The notes under the pieces are model-generated. The model saw only the letters and a program-made list of their open reading frames with translations, made no database searches and was not told the DNA's origin. From contig CM070632.1 of assembly GCA_036346255.1 (NCBI GenBank), forward strand, positions 22,089,408-22,153,407: DNA of 64,000 bases, in the 5' to 3' direction. A program made the translations under genes and the position numbers. This document shows, piece by piece, positions 22,961-35,239 of the stretch (positions are counted from its first letter, which is position 1; each line of letters starts with the position of its first letter). The stretch is from Ampelocalamus luodianensis. Its lineage: Eukaryota; Streptophyta; Magnoliopsida; Poales; Poaceae.

Positions 22961-24769
22961 TTAAATTCTGTGTCTCACTCTCACGGCACATGCATGTAAA
23001 ATTCGACACCTGGTAACACGTTGACTTTTCTAGCGTGTGCTAAACGAAATGAGGAAGAAATAAAAGCTAAGAGCCTAATTAAGAGGATGCACAAGGGAGG
23101 AAGCTTCCGAAACTAAAACTAGTGAATAAGATTTAGCCATAAAAAACAATACATGCATGGTCACTTGGTCACTTCAACATCATTCACTGGCGCATGTTGA
23201 TAATGTGGTTTTGTTTTGGAGACTCACACCATATTGTCAAGTCCAACACATTTAGTAGCTTGGCTTAGCTCAGGGAAAAAAAATTTAACAAAATTTAGAA
23301 GAGTTGCAAAAATTCCTGCAAAACTCCTCTAAATTATTTCTTTGCAATTGACCTTTAAAACATATCGGTGTTGTAAAAAACCTATGCGCTTGTAAGATGT
23401 ATGGATTGTTGTTAAGCAATTAGTCACGATATGGTTGATTAATAGGAATTTAACGGACGATTATATCCCTAATATATTTTGATATTTAAAATGGACAAGC
23501 AGTGTTTCATGCGCGTGGGTACCTAGTCACCCAAATTAAGATACATTGATGTGCATTGATTGGCACGTATATATTTTCCTACCCATACAAAGTGTTTTTG
23601 AGATATCAAACTTGAAAAGTGATATTAAATTTATTTTGATTTAAACTAGTTTAAGCTAGTTTCATCGTGTTTAAACATTATAGTCACATTAATTACAAAA
23701 GTCAAACTAAATGAATCTGACACGAGCTCAAAAGCTCATGTATCATAAATATACCAAGTTTATAATACACTTCAACCAAACTAAAAACTAAAAAATCAGA
23801 CAGATTTTGAGTTCGTTGTCATGGAAATCCGCCAACACCTTCCTACCCTAGCTTCCTCACACACCTACCACCCACACCCCCCGACACGCAGGCGAAGCGC
23901 ATCGGCCCACACCTCCCCCATTGCTGCCACCTCTTGCTGGGGCAACTGGCATCGCCATCGACGTCACGTCGTCCACTCCTCTTCTGCCAGCCCCTTCGCT
24001 ACTTTCCCCCACCACACCTCCTTCTTCCCCATCTCCGATGCTAGCTACGCGCCACATCTGCTTCTCCACCACCTCTCGCCTAAAATTTTCCTCAAAGACG
24101 CCCCCATCCTGCTCGCAGGCCACCGACCTCCTTCGATCTCGTAGTAGGCGGCACCATCGTCGCCTTGCACCCCACCGCCCACCACCGATCCGCTACCACC
24201 CCTCCCTCCCTCTATAGTCGGGTATTCCGGTGAACCCGAATTCTAACTCGTTGGATCTTCGTCTGAGACGAAGATGGAGGTGGGCCGAAGCACGACTCGT
24301 GGCACAAATCAAATGGGGATAAATTCGACTGATTGCCTCAAAAAAAATTAGTCAACTATTGTTTAGTAATTCGGAACTCCCAGTTTCGTATCGTTGTACA
24401 ATCGAATGGAATGGTTCTCGACGAGGGTGCCTAAGCACTCAGCCGCCTTACATAATTGTCTTATTTAAAATTGACTAAAAATAATTTAGTTACTAAGATT
24501 ATGGTAAATTATCATTAAGCAAAAACATCATTTACCATACTCTGCATTTCATACTTTATATTTTTCCTCTGCACAGTACATACGTGAACACCATCACACA
24601 ACAATTAATTCGGATTATGGGGTTAATTAGTCGTTCGACGGTGCTAAAAACAATCCTGACTCCTGTATTCGGCCGATTGATCGAGACTGTTTTTCACAGC
24701 ACTGTGCTGCGACGGATCCATAGTTCCACGCACCCCCAAGAATTACTTTTACTGCAAACCATGGAATCT
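22961..24769. other. Intergenic region without a recognised gene
   Basis: Mostly AT-rich DNA. A GC-rich patch at 23821-24215 is open in more than one frame (a 107-residue frame beginning MEIRQHLPTLASS), is rich in serine, histidine and proline, and matches no family I know. Codon use on both strands looks like compositional bias. No other structure was seen. Confidence 0.45.
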
Positions 24770-25115
24770 GGGCATGTTTGCTTTGGGGCCTGATGGCAGA
24801 AGCTTGGCCGGCACAACACCTGAAGGCCGCCGACTTGATGCTTGCTTGCTGCCTGGCAAGCCACCAACCCTATGCTTAAGAATTGAGCGTCTGGGAGCTA
24901 AGGGGAGGCTGCCTGGAGGCTACTTGATATACACAGTTGATAGCTTGATTCAACGGTTTATTTTTCGTTTACTAATTTCAAATATATGCTTTCAATCAAA
25001 TAACTCATCTTCAGGTTTACTTTGATTAGACAAAAATAATCTCTTTTCCAAGTTATCTCTGAACATCATTTTTTTTTCTCAAACGTAAAATCCAAATCAT
25101 TAACCAAACAAGCCC
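24770..25115. mobile_element. Possible Tourist/PIF-type MITE upstream of the TBC gene
   Basis: The left end reads GGGCATGTTTGCTTTGG and the right end in reverse complement reads GGGCTTGTTTGGTTAATG. These are the imperfect inverted ends expected of Harbinger-derived MITEs. Length is about 346 bp. The three-base flanks (TCT and CCT) are not identical, so confidence is moderate. It abuts the presumed 5' end of the TBC gene transcript. Confidence 0.4.
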
Positions 25116-26609
25116 CCTCCCTCCGTAAAGATGAGATCATTCCCGCGTTTCCCTCTCACCAAACACACAAAACTACTCAAACAAAAAAGACGACGTCCCC
25201 GATCCGTCTCCGGTTCCAGTCCCCCCTTTCCTGGAAATTGCAATTCGTTTTTATTGGTTCGCTCGTGGTTATCTCCCCGCTTCTTTACTCCCACTCGAAA
25301 CTGCAACAACGAAAACGGCACCTCTCTTCCCAGAGGAGAGATTCCCTTCCGCGTCCTGAATCGCGATACGTACACAAGAAAATAAACAAGGACGCCTTCC
25401 TCCTCCGTCCTCTTCTTCTTCCCCACGACCGGCGAGCTCCGCGCGCCTCTTCCACCGTCCCCGCCCTCGCCCTCCGCGCTTCCACCACCCGCTTCCCTCG
25501 CCGCCACCTCTTCCCCGCCCAACCTAACTGCTGGTCGCGCTCGTCGCAGCGCCGCCTGAGAAGAACGCCGCGCGCGCAGGTTGGTATCTCGTTCTTCCGT
25601 TCTCGCTACCCAATAAACAAAACCAAGAACGCATAGCCCTCGAACCAAATCACAGAAACGATATTTTTTTTTTTTGTTGCAAGAATTACCACTACAACCC
25701 GACACAAGCGGGGAAGAAAAGAATCTCCGCGATTTTCTCCTCCGCGGCTTCTTCCTCTTCCGGTTTCCGAGGCGCCGCGAGAAGGAGCCCCCTCCTCCAG
25801 GTTGGTCTACGATTCTTGGTTATTAAGCTTTCTTGGGTTCGAATCTGGTGCCGGTTGCGTCAAATTGGAAGGTTATATGTGGCGTCTGGTGTTTAACAGT
25901 GAGTAGCCCCTCCTTGAATTTGGGGAATTTTGTGCTGTTATGCATTTCTTGGATTGGGATATCTGGTTGTGGTCTGGAGATCGTTAATTATCAGCATTGT
26001 GCAATTAGTGATGGGAGGAAGGAGGGTAAACATCGGAGAAGAAAAATATCCTTCCGAATTGTGAGCTTGCGAATTTTTGGGTGTAATCTGAATTCGAATC
26101 TTAGGATCAGAGCAATTAGATTATACAATGTGCTGAGTCTGGACTCTGGAGAGATCTTGCTTGTAGTTAAATTGTTGTTTGCGATATTTTGGTTTTTGTT
26201 CAGACAGTGATTAGCAGAATGACTTAGTAACCTTCATACATGCTTTGTTTAGCTGAACCTTTGATCTGTGGCAATGGAGTTCCATTTTGCCGTAGCTATA
26301 CGAGCTTGTGGACATGAGTGTTCATTATACAATTACTTGATGTTTATTCTTCTTTGGTGTTGACACTGAAAAACAATGTAGTGTTCTGATATGGTAACAT
26401 TCGACACATGCAACTATGCAAGAATGTTTCATTCGATATACTTTTATTTGTGTTGTTTTTGTATGGTCTATGTTATATGCAGATTCAACTTTCAGTCTAA
26501 TTCTTATGTCGGGAGCCTTACAGTAATGGACAGTTATTTGAAAATAAATGGCAGGGTATCTTTCTTGCTATATAGCAAAGGCACGCTCAAGTACTCAGTA
26601 GTCACTACA
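25116..26609 (+). promoter_or_regulatory. 5' untranslated region and UTR intron(s) of the TBC gene
   Basis: Two similar splice-donor sites, CGCAG/GTTGGTAT (exon end 25579) and CTCCAG/GTTGGTCT (exon end 25800), follow pyrimidine-rich GC-rich leader sequence. Either could join the acceptor ATATGCAG at 26482, giving an exon from 26483 that contains the start codon. This suggests alternative first exons or leader splicing. A six-codon upstream frame (26506-26526) precedes an in-frame upstream ATG at 26526. This is inferred from splice consensus only. Confidence 0.55.
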
Positions 26610-29600
26610 ATGGACAAGAAGAAAGCAGTTGATGACACTGAACCTGGACCAGCTCCTTCTCGGTCTGTGGACAGATTTGGTTTTATAAAGACAGAACAAA
26701 ATAACTCTCCTGAGGGAATTTCGAAAAGCAGATCCACACATGAATGCGAAAGGTATGACATGTCGTACATGAGACTCCTGTTGTAGTAGTCCCAATATGT
26801 TTTGACTACATGATAAGTTGGAGGCAGTAAATCTTCTTGATTAATTGCCTTATGCTATTTCTCTGAATAAGTTAGTCCGTTCCAATTTGTTGCGGTATAA
26901 CCGACATGTCGTACATGAGACTCCTGTTGTAGTCCCCATATGTTTGACTTTGACTATATGTCTATATGATAAGTTGGAGGCAGTAAGTCTTCTTGATTAA
27001 TTACCTTATGCTGTTTCGGTGAATAAGTTACTTCGTTCCATTGTGTTGCGGTATAGCCATCTCAGTTTCTACTTTCTAGTAGCTGATACATCATACATTT
27101 CTATGCTTAGGCATGGGCCTTAGCTGTTCATCAATTGATTTAAGAATGGTTCTCATATATTTGACTGCTTGGATGATAAAGTGCACTTGTTATTTATTAT
27201 CTAGTTTTTTTAGAGCATTTACTATCTTGTTTATGAGCATTTACTACCTTGTTTATGTCACTTTGTCAGTGTTCCCCTAGGCGCCCGCCTAGGCTGCCTA
27301 GGCGCTAGGCACAGCCCTCCCGCCTAGCCAATTTATCCCGCCTAGGCGGCGATTAGGCGCTAGTCTGCCGTCCGACTAGGGCCTAACGCCTAGGAGAACA
27401 CTACACTGATATAATAATACTCCCTCCAGTCATAAAAGAATGTCGTTTTGGGGTACGTGCAGTCAAACTTTCTAAACTTTGGTTTTCGATATCTTTTTAA
27501 TAACATATGAAAACCGTATGTATAGATTTGTCTCGAAAAGAACTTTCATTAAAGTATAATTTTGTTAGGTTTTGTAAATCTATTACAATAGAAATTGGTG
27601 GTCTAAAATGTGTTTTGGAGACTGTGTCAGTGTCCAAAATGACTTCTTTTGTGACTGGAGGGAGTTTCATTCTTGTCATGTGTCAGACTAGTTTACTTAT
27701 GTAAATCAGTTACTACATGTTACTTTTATTTTCCCTAAACATCTACCTCACATGCGTTTTTTTTTTCCGAGTTATCATAGGGAGGAAAGGAGGATAAGAA
27801 AATGGAGGAAGATGATAGGCGTTGGTGGTAGTGATTGGAAGCATTATGTTAGAAGGAATCCTCATGTGGTTAAAAGAAGAATAAGAAAAGGAATTCCTGA
27901 TTGTCTTAGAGGACTTGTTTGGCAGTTGATTTCAGGCAGCAGGGACCTCTTGCTATTGAACCCTGGGGTTTATGAGGTACTCATAATCGTCCTTTTGTTT
28001 GAAACATTTGGCATTTCATTTGCCTAGTTGAAAAACTTTAGTGATAGCAAAAATATTTGGTTCTTAAACTAGATCTGAAGGGAAGCATCACAGAATGACT
28101 TGAGTGCAGCTTATATATGTTCTATCTGTCACATAACTGTGTGTATTGTGAGGGAAATAAGACAGCTAAACTCTGCAGATTATTTATAACAAAGTTATTC
28201 ACCTTCGATCATATTCAAGCGCATTCTTTCTCATCACTTTGTGCACTTGCCTCTATCGTACTTATTCCATACTTGAGTAAAATTTGTGGTTAGTTTCAAT
28301 GATGGAACATCTGGAAGAAGTGAGAAGTACTTGGCTTGATTTTCACTACATGTTGAATATTATAACTTGCTTTTCTGTTGTCTTCATAATTGTTTCTTAA
28401 TGATGAGAATACCGTATAGAGCTACTTTTCGTAGTTTGGTAGTCTTATTTACATTATTATGTTTTCTTTGAACAGACTCTGGTCATATACGAGACATCAG
28501 CATCAGAATTGGAAATAATTCGTGACATATCACGTACATTTCCATCTCATATTTTCTTCCAACAGAGACATGGTCCAGGTCAAAGATCCTTGTATAACGT
28601 TTTGAAAGCATACTCTGTTTATGATAGGGACGTTGGATATGTGCAGGTTTGTGTTGAGCCTGTGAACCTGTTATATGGGGATGAACATATTCTCTGGAGT
28701 AATATGCTGTTTCTTTTGCACAATCATGATGCAGGGAATGGGATTTTTAGCCGGGTTGCTGCTTCTTTATATGTGTGAGGAGGATGCATTTTGGTTATTA
28801 GTTGCTTTGCTGAAGGGAGCTGTCCATGCACCAATGGAAGGCTTGTATCAGGTAACTGAATTTGTTTGGCGGAATATTTTTGTCCTCCAACCAAATAGCT
28901 CAAATGACTTTGTGAACCTTGAGCTTCAGACTCATGAATGAGATTGAGCTTTTTGTTTCAGATATTTGGTCCAATAATTGCAATATGCCTGTTTGATAAC
29001 TCTTGCTTCATGCTTATCATCATCGTCTACTACTCTACTTTATCATCTTATTTCTATATGTTAGACTACTAAACAAATTTTATTGTTTATTGAATTCTCT
29101 TGGTTATGTGTTTTGCCACCTGTTCAGCAATACCTGCCTTGAGTTTGAGCAATTAGTGATGGAACACATGCAAAAGTTAGGGAATGTTTTCTTGAAGAAA
29201 CCTGCATACTATATATTTTACAAATATTGCTGTTTATTCTCTTGCAACAGGCTGGTTTGCCGCTTGTGCAGCAATATCTGATTCAATTTGAGAAATTAGT
29301 TGTAGAGCACATGCCGAAGTTGGGACAACATTTTCTTGAAGAAATGATAAATCCAACCATGTATGCGAGTCAATGGTTTATCACGGTTTTCTTGTATTCC
29401 TTCCCATTTCATCTAACTCTTAGAGTTTGGGATGTCTTCCTTTATGAGGTTAGAATCTTTCCCATCCATGTACTTGTTTTCTGTATAGCATTCATGTGAG
29501 CTTATCACTTGTCAAGCATGGTTGCTTCGTATATGGTATGATATCAGCATTACTCCTTTCCAGGCTGCTGTTTTAAAATAAAGTTATATAAGAGTAGTCC

Positions 29601-31057
29601 ACGAACAGCTATTTCATCTAACTATTTATACTTAACACATAGTTGAATGTTATGGATTCCTGCTCTTAGATGGGGTTTTTTTAATGAGAGACAGGAGCTT
29701 GTGCTTCCATTTTTATATTATACTCTTTTCAAGTCCAATTTGACATGAACGGTCATGGTTCTTTCATATGCCTATATACTTGTAAAATGCATTAACTCAT
29801 TTAGTTATCAATCTACCAATCTTCAAGATCCAAGTAAGATAATAAAAATGCTGATTGTATCTAGTTTACTTGCTGTTTCTGATCGTCGGTCATTACTACT
29901 TACAGGGTATTAAGGTTGTGTTCCAAGTTGGCTTGGCTCTATTGAGATTCTGCCATGATGACTTGGTGAGTTTCTTGATGTCTTTTGCTGCTTTTGCTTG
30001 AAAACATATTTTAAAGAATTGCTGAAATTACCTCTCTCAGGTCAAAATGCCTTTCGAGAAACTTTTACATGACTTGAGAAATTTCCCAGAGGAGGCAACC
30101 GATCCAGATACATTATTGCCACTTGCCTTCTCATTTAAGGTGATGAACTGTTTGTGAAGCAAATGTTATTGTATGTCTTATCTTTTTTTTGAGTTCTTGC
30201 CGTGGGATAAACCTGTTCTTCTGTATACCACTATATATTTTCCTTTTATTTTTCTTATTATGGCAAAATTAAAAGCTGTGCTGCACTTGTATTGATTTTT
30301 TTTTTTCATTTGTCTGTTTTCTTTTTGGGTTACAACAATCTGTCTCCTTTGTATGATTAGGTTTGTTTTGAGAACTCCTTAATATTTAACTATTTGGTGG
30401 TTGTCGTATCACATATGGTATGAAGAGTAGTTGTTGTATGGCTTCTCTTGGTTGAATATCTGTACCTAACCTGTTAATTTTGTAACCTTCTGCATGTAGT
30501 TCTTCCTGTAAATGCTTTTGTTTACTAGCCTGTTTTTCTAGCTATTATGTTTGAAGAATGCTCCATCGGAACAATATGCCATCATTACCTTGTATCTTTT
30601 TATTTTGGGGGAAATAAGGATCATTACATTGCATTTCATGTCACATTTTTGTTCTGCTGGAGCATGCAATTGAGTTTGCAAATTTATCTAGTTACACCAG
30701 CAAACTTATCTGTTTACATTCAGACGTGTTTTATCAGGGATAAGACACTAGCAAACTTCATGCTTTTCATTTGGATGGATGACAAATTCAGCACGACTTG
30801 TCATGCCACTAGCGAGTTATGATGGTTGGAAAACTGGTAAAAATTTGCAGTACCAGATAGATACTTCTAACGGAGGTACACTTGCATCTTATTTACAGGT
30901 GTCCAGTCGTCTGGAGGAGCTTGAGAAAGAGTACCAGAAAAGATTGGAGGGATCCAATGCAAGCTCAAGTGGTAAGCAGCTTCAGCCTCACATATCAAAA
31001 ACCATGAGCAGGGCTGGCAGCCACGTCTTGTCTAATTCTACTGTTGGTAAAAAATGA
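26610..31057 (+). CDS. TBC-domain Rab GTPase-activating protein
   Basis: Predicted exons are 26610-26752, 27781-27976, 28476-28646, 28735-28851, 29251-29448, 29906-29965, 30041-30139 and 30899-31057. All introns are GT-AG, all phases agree, and the product is 380 residues. TBC proteins accelerate GTP hydrolysis by Rab GTPases and so switch off membrane-traffic steps. The N-terminal 47 residues are polar (MDKKKAVDDTEPGP). The TBC domain then covers about residues 70-320: KGIPDCLRGLVWQLISG, the arginine-finger motif IIRDISRTFPSH, the glutamine-finger motif YVQGMGFLAGLLLLYM, EEDAFWLLVALL, and FLYSFPFHLTLRVWDVFL. A short charged tail containing RLEELEKEYQKR follows. Both catalytic fingers are present, so activity is expected. 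The plant TBC proteins I know are of similar length. The start at 26610 is preferred because MDKKK-type starts are usual in the family, but an in-frame ATG lies 28 codons upstream. Which Rab it acts on cannot be read from the sequence. Confidence 0.93.
27268..27404. mobile_element. Small GC-rich inverted-repeat MITE in TBC intron
   Basis: The left end AGTGTTCCCCTAGGCG and the right end CGCCTAGGAGAACACT are inverted copies. The interior repeats CGCCTAGGCG-like palindromes. Length is about 135 bp with no coding capacity. It sits in the intron after the first coding exon. The target duplication could not be resolved. Confidence 0.6.
27420..27664. mobile_element. Stowaway-type MITE in TBC intron
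   Basis: The ends are CTCCCTCCAGTCATAAAAGA (left) and TCTTTTGTGACTGGAGGGAG (right), inverted copies of one another. TA precedes the left end. Length is 245 bp and the interior is AT-rich. It lies about 115 bases upstream of the second coding exon and does not disturb the acceptor. Confidence 0.85.
29118..29205 (+). pseudogene. Degenerate duplicate of TBC exon 5 within the intron
   Basis: The intron before the exon at 29251 carries a decayed copy of that exon. CAGCAATACCTGCC, TTTGAGCAATTAGTGATGGA and CACATGCAAAAGTTAGGG align with CAGCAATATCTGATT, TTTGAGAAATTAGTTGTAGA and CACATGCCGAAGTTGGGA of the true exon. The copy carries substitutions and loses similarity after about 90 bases. It implies a local tandem duplication of exon 5 followed by decay. 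Confidence 0.75.
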
Positions 31058-32178
31058 CAGACAAATCAAATCTTTTGCTGTGAATCTGAGTCACACCATG
31101 TATGTACATTGTATAGAGTGACCATTATTCATTCATCTTTTTTATTATTATTATTTCCTAAGTTAAACCAGCATTCTTAAGCACAGAGTATAAATGCATC
31201 GCCAACTATGTAGTTCTTGGTGCTGTACTTGTTCCGAGTGCTGGAAAATTGTAAATACTTGTTGATGAATACGATGGGATAATGTTTCGAGGAATTCGAC
31301 CATGTTTCAGTGTTTCCTGTGGAGAAGGTTGTGACCGGCTTTGCCTTGATACGTGCCGCTAGTATCTGCCGATGTGAGGATTCCACAACACCCCCCCCCC
31401 ACCCACCCACCCACCCACCCAGATTTACCGTTTTCTTGCTCCCAAGAGATGGTAAATATTTGTGAGGTGGCATCTGGCAATTTTGATAAGAAGCATTAGA
31501 ACTTTGTCTCACTTTGCGTTACCGCTGTATCCACCGTTCATTTAAGTCGGACGGCAGGCGTTTCGTGGCCCGCATCACCTTATTAAATTCCTCTTCTTCG
31601 CCCCCGTGCGACCGTGCCTCAAAACTCCACAGCAAAAGCAAAGTATCCTCTTCCTATACTCCATGCTCAACCTTGGTTCTCCACTTCCTCCTTTTTATGA
31701 TCGGAATAGATGGGAATTTGGGATGCGTCTTCCGTTATCAAACACAAGAGAACCACTTGGAGCCATTAATTTAATATTGATTTTTTTAAGTACGAACTCA
31801 CTTGTTTCGTTATATTTGTCAACAACCCACCATGCGCACAGATCTAAGAAACACTAAATTCAAGAAATACTTAATGAGAAATAATTATACATACCCCTAT
31901 TAAATGGCATACATCAACTACTTAACATCTTCCAAAGTATTTAAATAGGGGGGAGGGGGGGGGAGAGTAGCAATAACTACACTTCAAATTACCTAATGGA
32001 CAAATATATTGAAATGGATATTCCCGATGCCATGAACAAATATAACAAAACAGAGAGAGTATGCAAGAGTTTGAGATCTGTCTCAGTCCAAGTCCCAAAC
32101 TCCTAGTCGGTTACTTCAACGTGGAGTGGTGGGACTCTGACTTCGAGTCAACTCGTTGGTCTGAGGTAATGGCAAATG
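31058..32178. other. TBC 3' flank and intergenic DNA
   Basis: The probable 3' untranslated region follows the stop codon at 31057. A microsatellite of C-run plus CCCA repeats is at about 31387-31422. A G-rich run occurs near 31946-31965. No further gene was seen. Confidence 0.6.
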
Positions 32179-35100
32179 TGTAACATCCCAAAATTTGATT
32201 TGTTTTTGAACTTTTAAGAGCAAAAATAACAATTTGGATTTTTCTGCTGAAGTTAAAGCTTAATATGAATTTTCAGAGTTCAAAAATAATTTCATATAAA
32301 TAATCTCAATATCAACTATTATCAAAACTATTTTATTTGGATTTTATGCGTTTGGATACATTTTCTAGAATTTTTCCGAGTGCATTTGCTATTTTCTAGT
32401 TGCTATTTGGATTTTCAGTATTTTCTAAAAAGGAAAGCTAATAAAAATCAGATTTGCTTTCGGACCTAATCTCCAAATCCCGGCCCATCTCCTTCGCTCC
32501 CCGGCCCAGCCGCTCGGCCTTTCTTTCCCGCCGGCCCACTCATTTTCTTGGCCCACCTCCCGCTTCCTTTTCTTTCTTTCCACCCGAGTTGGCCCGCCGT
32601 TTTCTTTCTTCGCGCGTGCGGAAGCCTAGCACCAGCCCGAGCGTTTGGTAGCCCTTTTCCTTTTTCGTTGTTTCCCTGACCGGTGGACCCGCCGCTTGCC
32701 ATGTCTCCGTCGTCTTCAACCTGAACTCTTGAGTCCTTTTTCCTCTCGCGACAGCGCCGTCGGCTTCAATTGAGATTCTCTCCCCTCCGTCCTATATAAA
32801 GAGCTGCACCCGCGTCCAAGCCTCCGCGCCGCCATCCTCTCTCGAAACCCTAAGTTTCTAGCCCCGAAGCTGTTTCCATTTTGTCGGATTTGTCGAAGAA
32901 CCGAGCGCCGCTCAAGTCGCTTCTTTGCCGGAATTCTTCGTCGTCAGTTCATCTTGAGCCGAGCTTCCACCTCCGGTGGGTTCGCATTAGCTCGTGCTAT
33001 ACATTGACACGGTTGTCATCGCCCGAGGACCTTCGCAGCGTTGTTTTCGTCTTCGTCATCAAAACCGACCGCAGCACCCGTTTTCAATCTATATCTCCGG
33101 TGAGCTCCCTGGCCGATTCTTTTGTTTCGGCGTGTTCCTCATCACATCGCCGATCTGGTGCTTCTCCTAGTTTCACTAGGGCGCCACTCCATCGTCGTCA
33201 CCGCCGCATCCGTGCACCTCGCTGCCGCCTAAGTCGCCGCCGCCGGCGAGCCCTTGCCACAGAACCACCTCCCAGAGCATCGCCGTCTCCTCAGCATCCC
33301 GTTTTGATACTTCGCCGGAGTTCCCTCACTGTGGTTCGCCGTCGACGCTGTCAGCTCCACCGCCGGCCATGTCTCTCTGTCCCCTCCTTCGGTTTTTCTC
33401 TCCGCTGATGTGTCCCTCCAAGTCAGCATGCCACCTCATCTTTTGTGCCTGTGTGTCACCCATGTGGCGTCCTCATCATCCCCAAATCAACAGCCTTGTG
33501 GCACACCGAAAACCCCACCAGATCCAATCTCCAAGAACCCGGTCCATTGTACACCCAGCCACTTCCAGTGGGGCCCACCTGTCAGGTTGAGTTAGCCCAG
33601 TCCGAATGCCCTTCGCTGACGTCAGCCGTGCGTCATAATCCGAATTTTTCAATAGAAAAGTTATTCGGATAATTCTGAAAATCCAATTTAGGGTATTTCT
33701 TTAGGGTTTCAATCTTCCAGAGCTCATATCTTTTGCATCCGAACTCCGATTGAGTCCATTAAAATTCCTAAATTCATCTAAATTCAAGATATATTTAGCT
33801 GAGATTTTTATTTAATTTTTGGAGTTATTTTTCTCTCTGTTATTTATTTATTTGGGTTATTTGCTTGTTTTGCGAGTAGACGTTGATATTTCAGGAAGTT
33901 TTGAGCAAGGAGTAGCATACCAAGATCAAGATCAATCACAGGATTTATTCCAAGGCCAGTCGTGGTCCTTTGATCATATTGAACCTATGATTTCAAAAGT
34001 ATATTGTTTTATACAATTGCATGCTATCTTCATATAAATTGCTTTGGGTATAGTTATTACCTGTTGTCATTATGCCTCCATTGACTATTTGAATACCATG
34101 AATCCTTTGTCACCTTAGCATGAGTAATTTTAGTTGGATATATTTGTATTGCCAACATGGGTATCGTATTGATGCTTAGTTCAGCTTAGTTACGGTGGGT
34201 TTGTCATCACATGTGTCTTAATAATTAATTTTGACTTAATGATTTATGGAATCGTGGTGGTGAGCCACTCTTGTTAAGATTTGGGAGCCATGACAGGGTA
34301 TGTCATTGGTTTTGATTAAATAAAATAGTTTTCGCTTGGGCGAGTGGTTGGTGGATAGTGGGGATGTGGATTGAACATGTTGTGGGTTTGTGGTAGTCTC
34401 GCCTGAGTAATTTGTCAAGGACTTAATCTTGTGCACCATTGAACTGGGCATTAACCATACAACCACATGCCTGATGGGACGGGCCTGGCTGACTAATTAG
34501 CAATATCTTAATTTTGGTTCTGTCATGTGAAGTGTGAGTTATGGGAAACGTATTCTCACGTTGGCGCAAGAGGGGGGCCCTGTTTGGTCGGAAAGACATT
34601 CAGTATTGAAACCTTAGCAGGCAGAACTGGGTTAAGAAGGATCTTTGTAAAAGCCTTGTGATGATCACTTAGTCGCACACCTCGAAAGTGTGTTAAACGG
34701 ATATTATAAGTTGATCTATCTCTTGTGGGTTAAGCTGTACAACCTCTGCAGAGTGTAAAACTATTCGAATAGCCGTGTCCGCGGTCATGGACCTGCTCGG
34801 GGATTTCACACGGGAGATAGAGTTTCTTCAAAAATGTGTCGGAGTGTGGATGGGAAGTTCACTTGATGAATATAATGTTCGTTTGGTGAATAGGTCATTC
34901 ACTTGGTGGGTTGTGTCGATTGGTGAATGGGGAATTCACTTATCGTTGGTTTGGTTGGGAAGTGAATGGAGAAGTTCACTGATTGTTTCAAAGAAATTGT
35001 TTAATTACTTATTATTGTTTTCAATTCAGCACTTTAATCTATTTATTGTATTCATCGTAAATGTTGTTTTCTGCAAAAGAGTCATACAGCTAACCTTTGT

Positions 35101-35239
35101 TCAAGCCCTGCATGAATACTATTTGCATACATTTCTCCACTGACTTTGAGTACATTCAAAGTACTCATGGCTTTGCATACTGTGTTGTTTAATCTCCACG
35201 AAGAACCAGAACTCCGAGTTCTACCAGGAAGAGTACCAT
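32179..35239 (+). repeat. Gypsy LTR A, truncated at its 3' end
   Basis: It begins TGTAACATCCC at 32179, the same start as the LTR at 63287. A TATA-type CCTATATAAAGAGC is at about 32790, followed by a GC-rich leader with CTCCGGTGAGCTCC near 33095. The AT-rich part contains CATATTGAACCTATGATTTC near 33975 and ATTCGAATAGCCGTGTCC near 34765, motifs shared with other LTRs in this window. Similarity to the plus orientation stops around 35239, where sequence of the same family begins in the opposite direction. No target duplication was found. Open frames in this region are leader sequence, not genes. Confidence 0.7.

Noticed and set aside
34775..35143. A 122-residue plus-strand frame starting MSAVMDLLGDF
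   Set aside because: It begins at the conserved LTR block near 34765 and lies wholly in LTR A. It matches no protein family.
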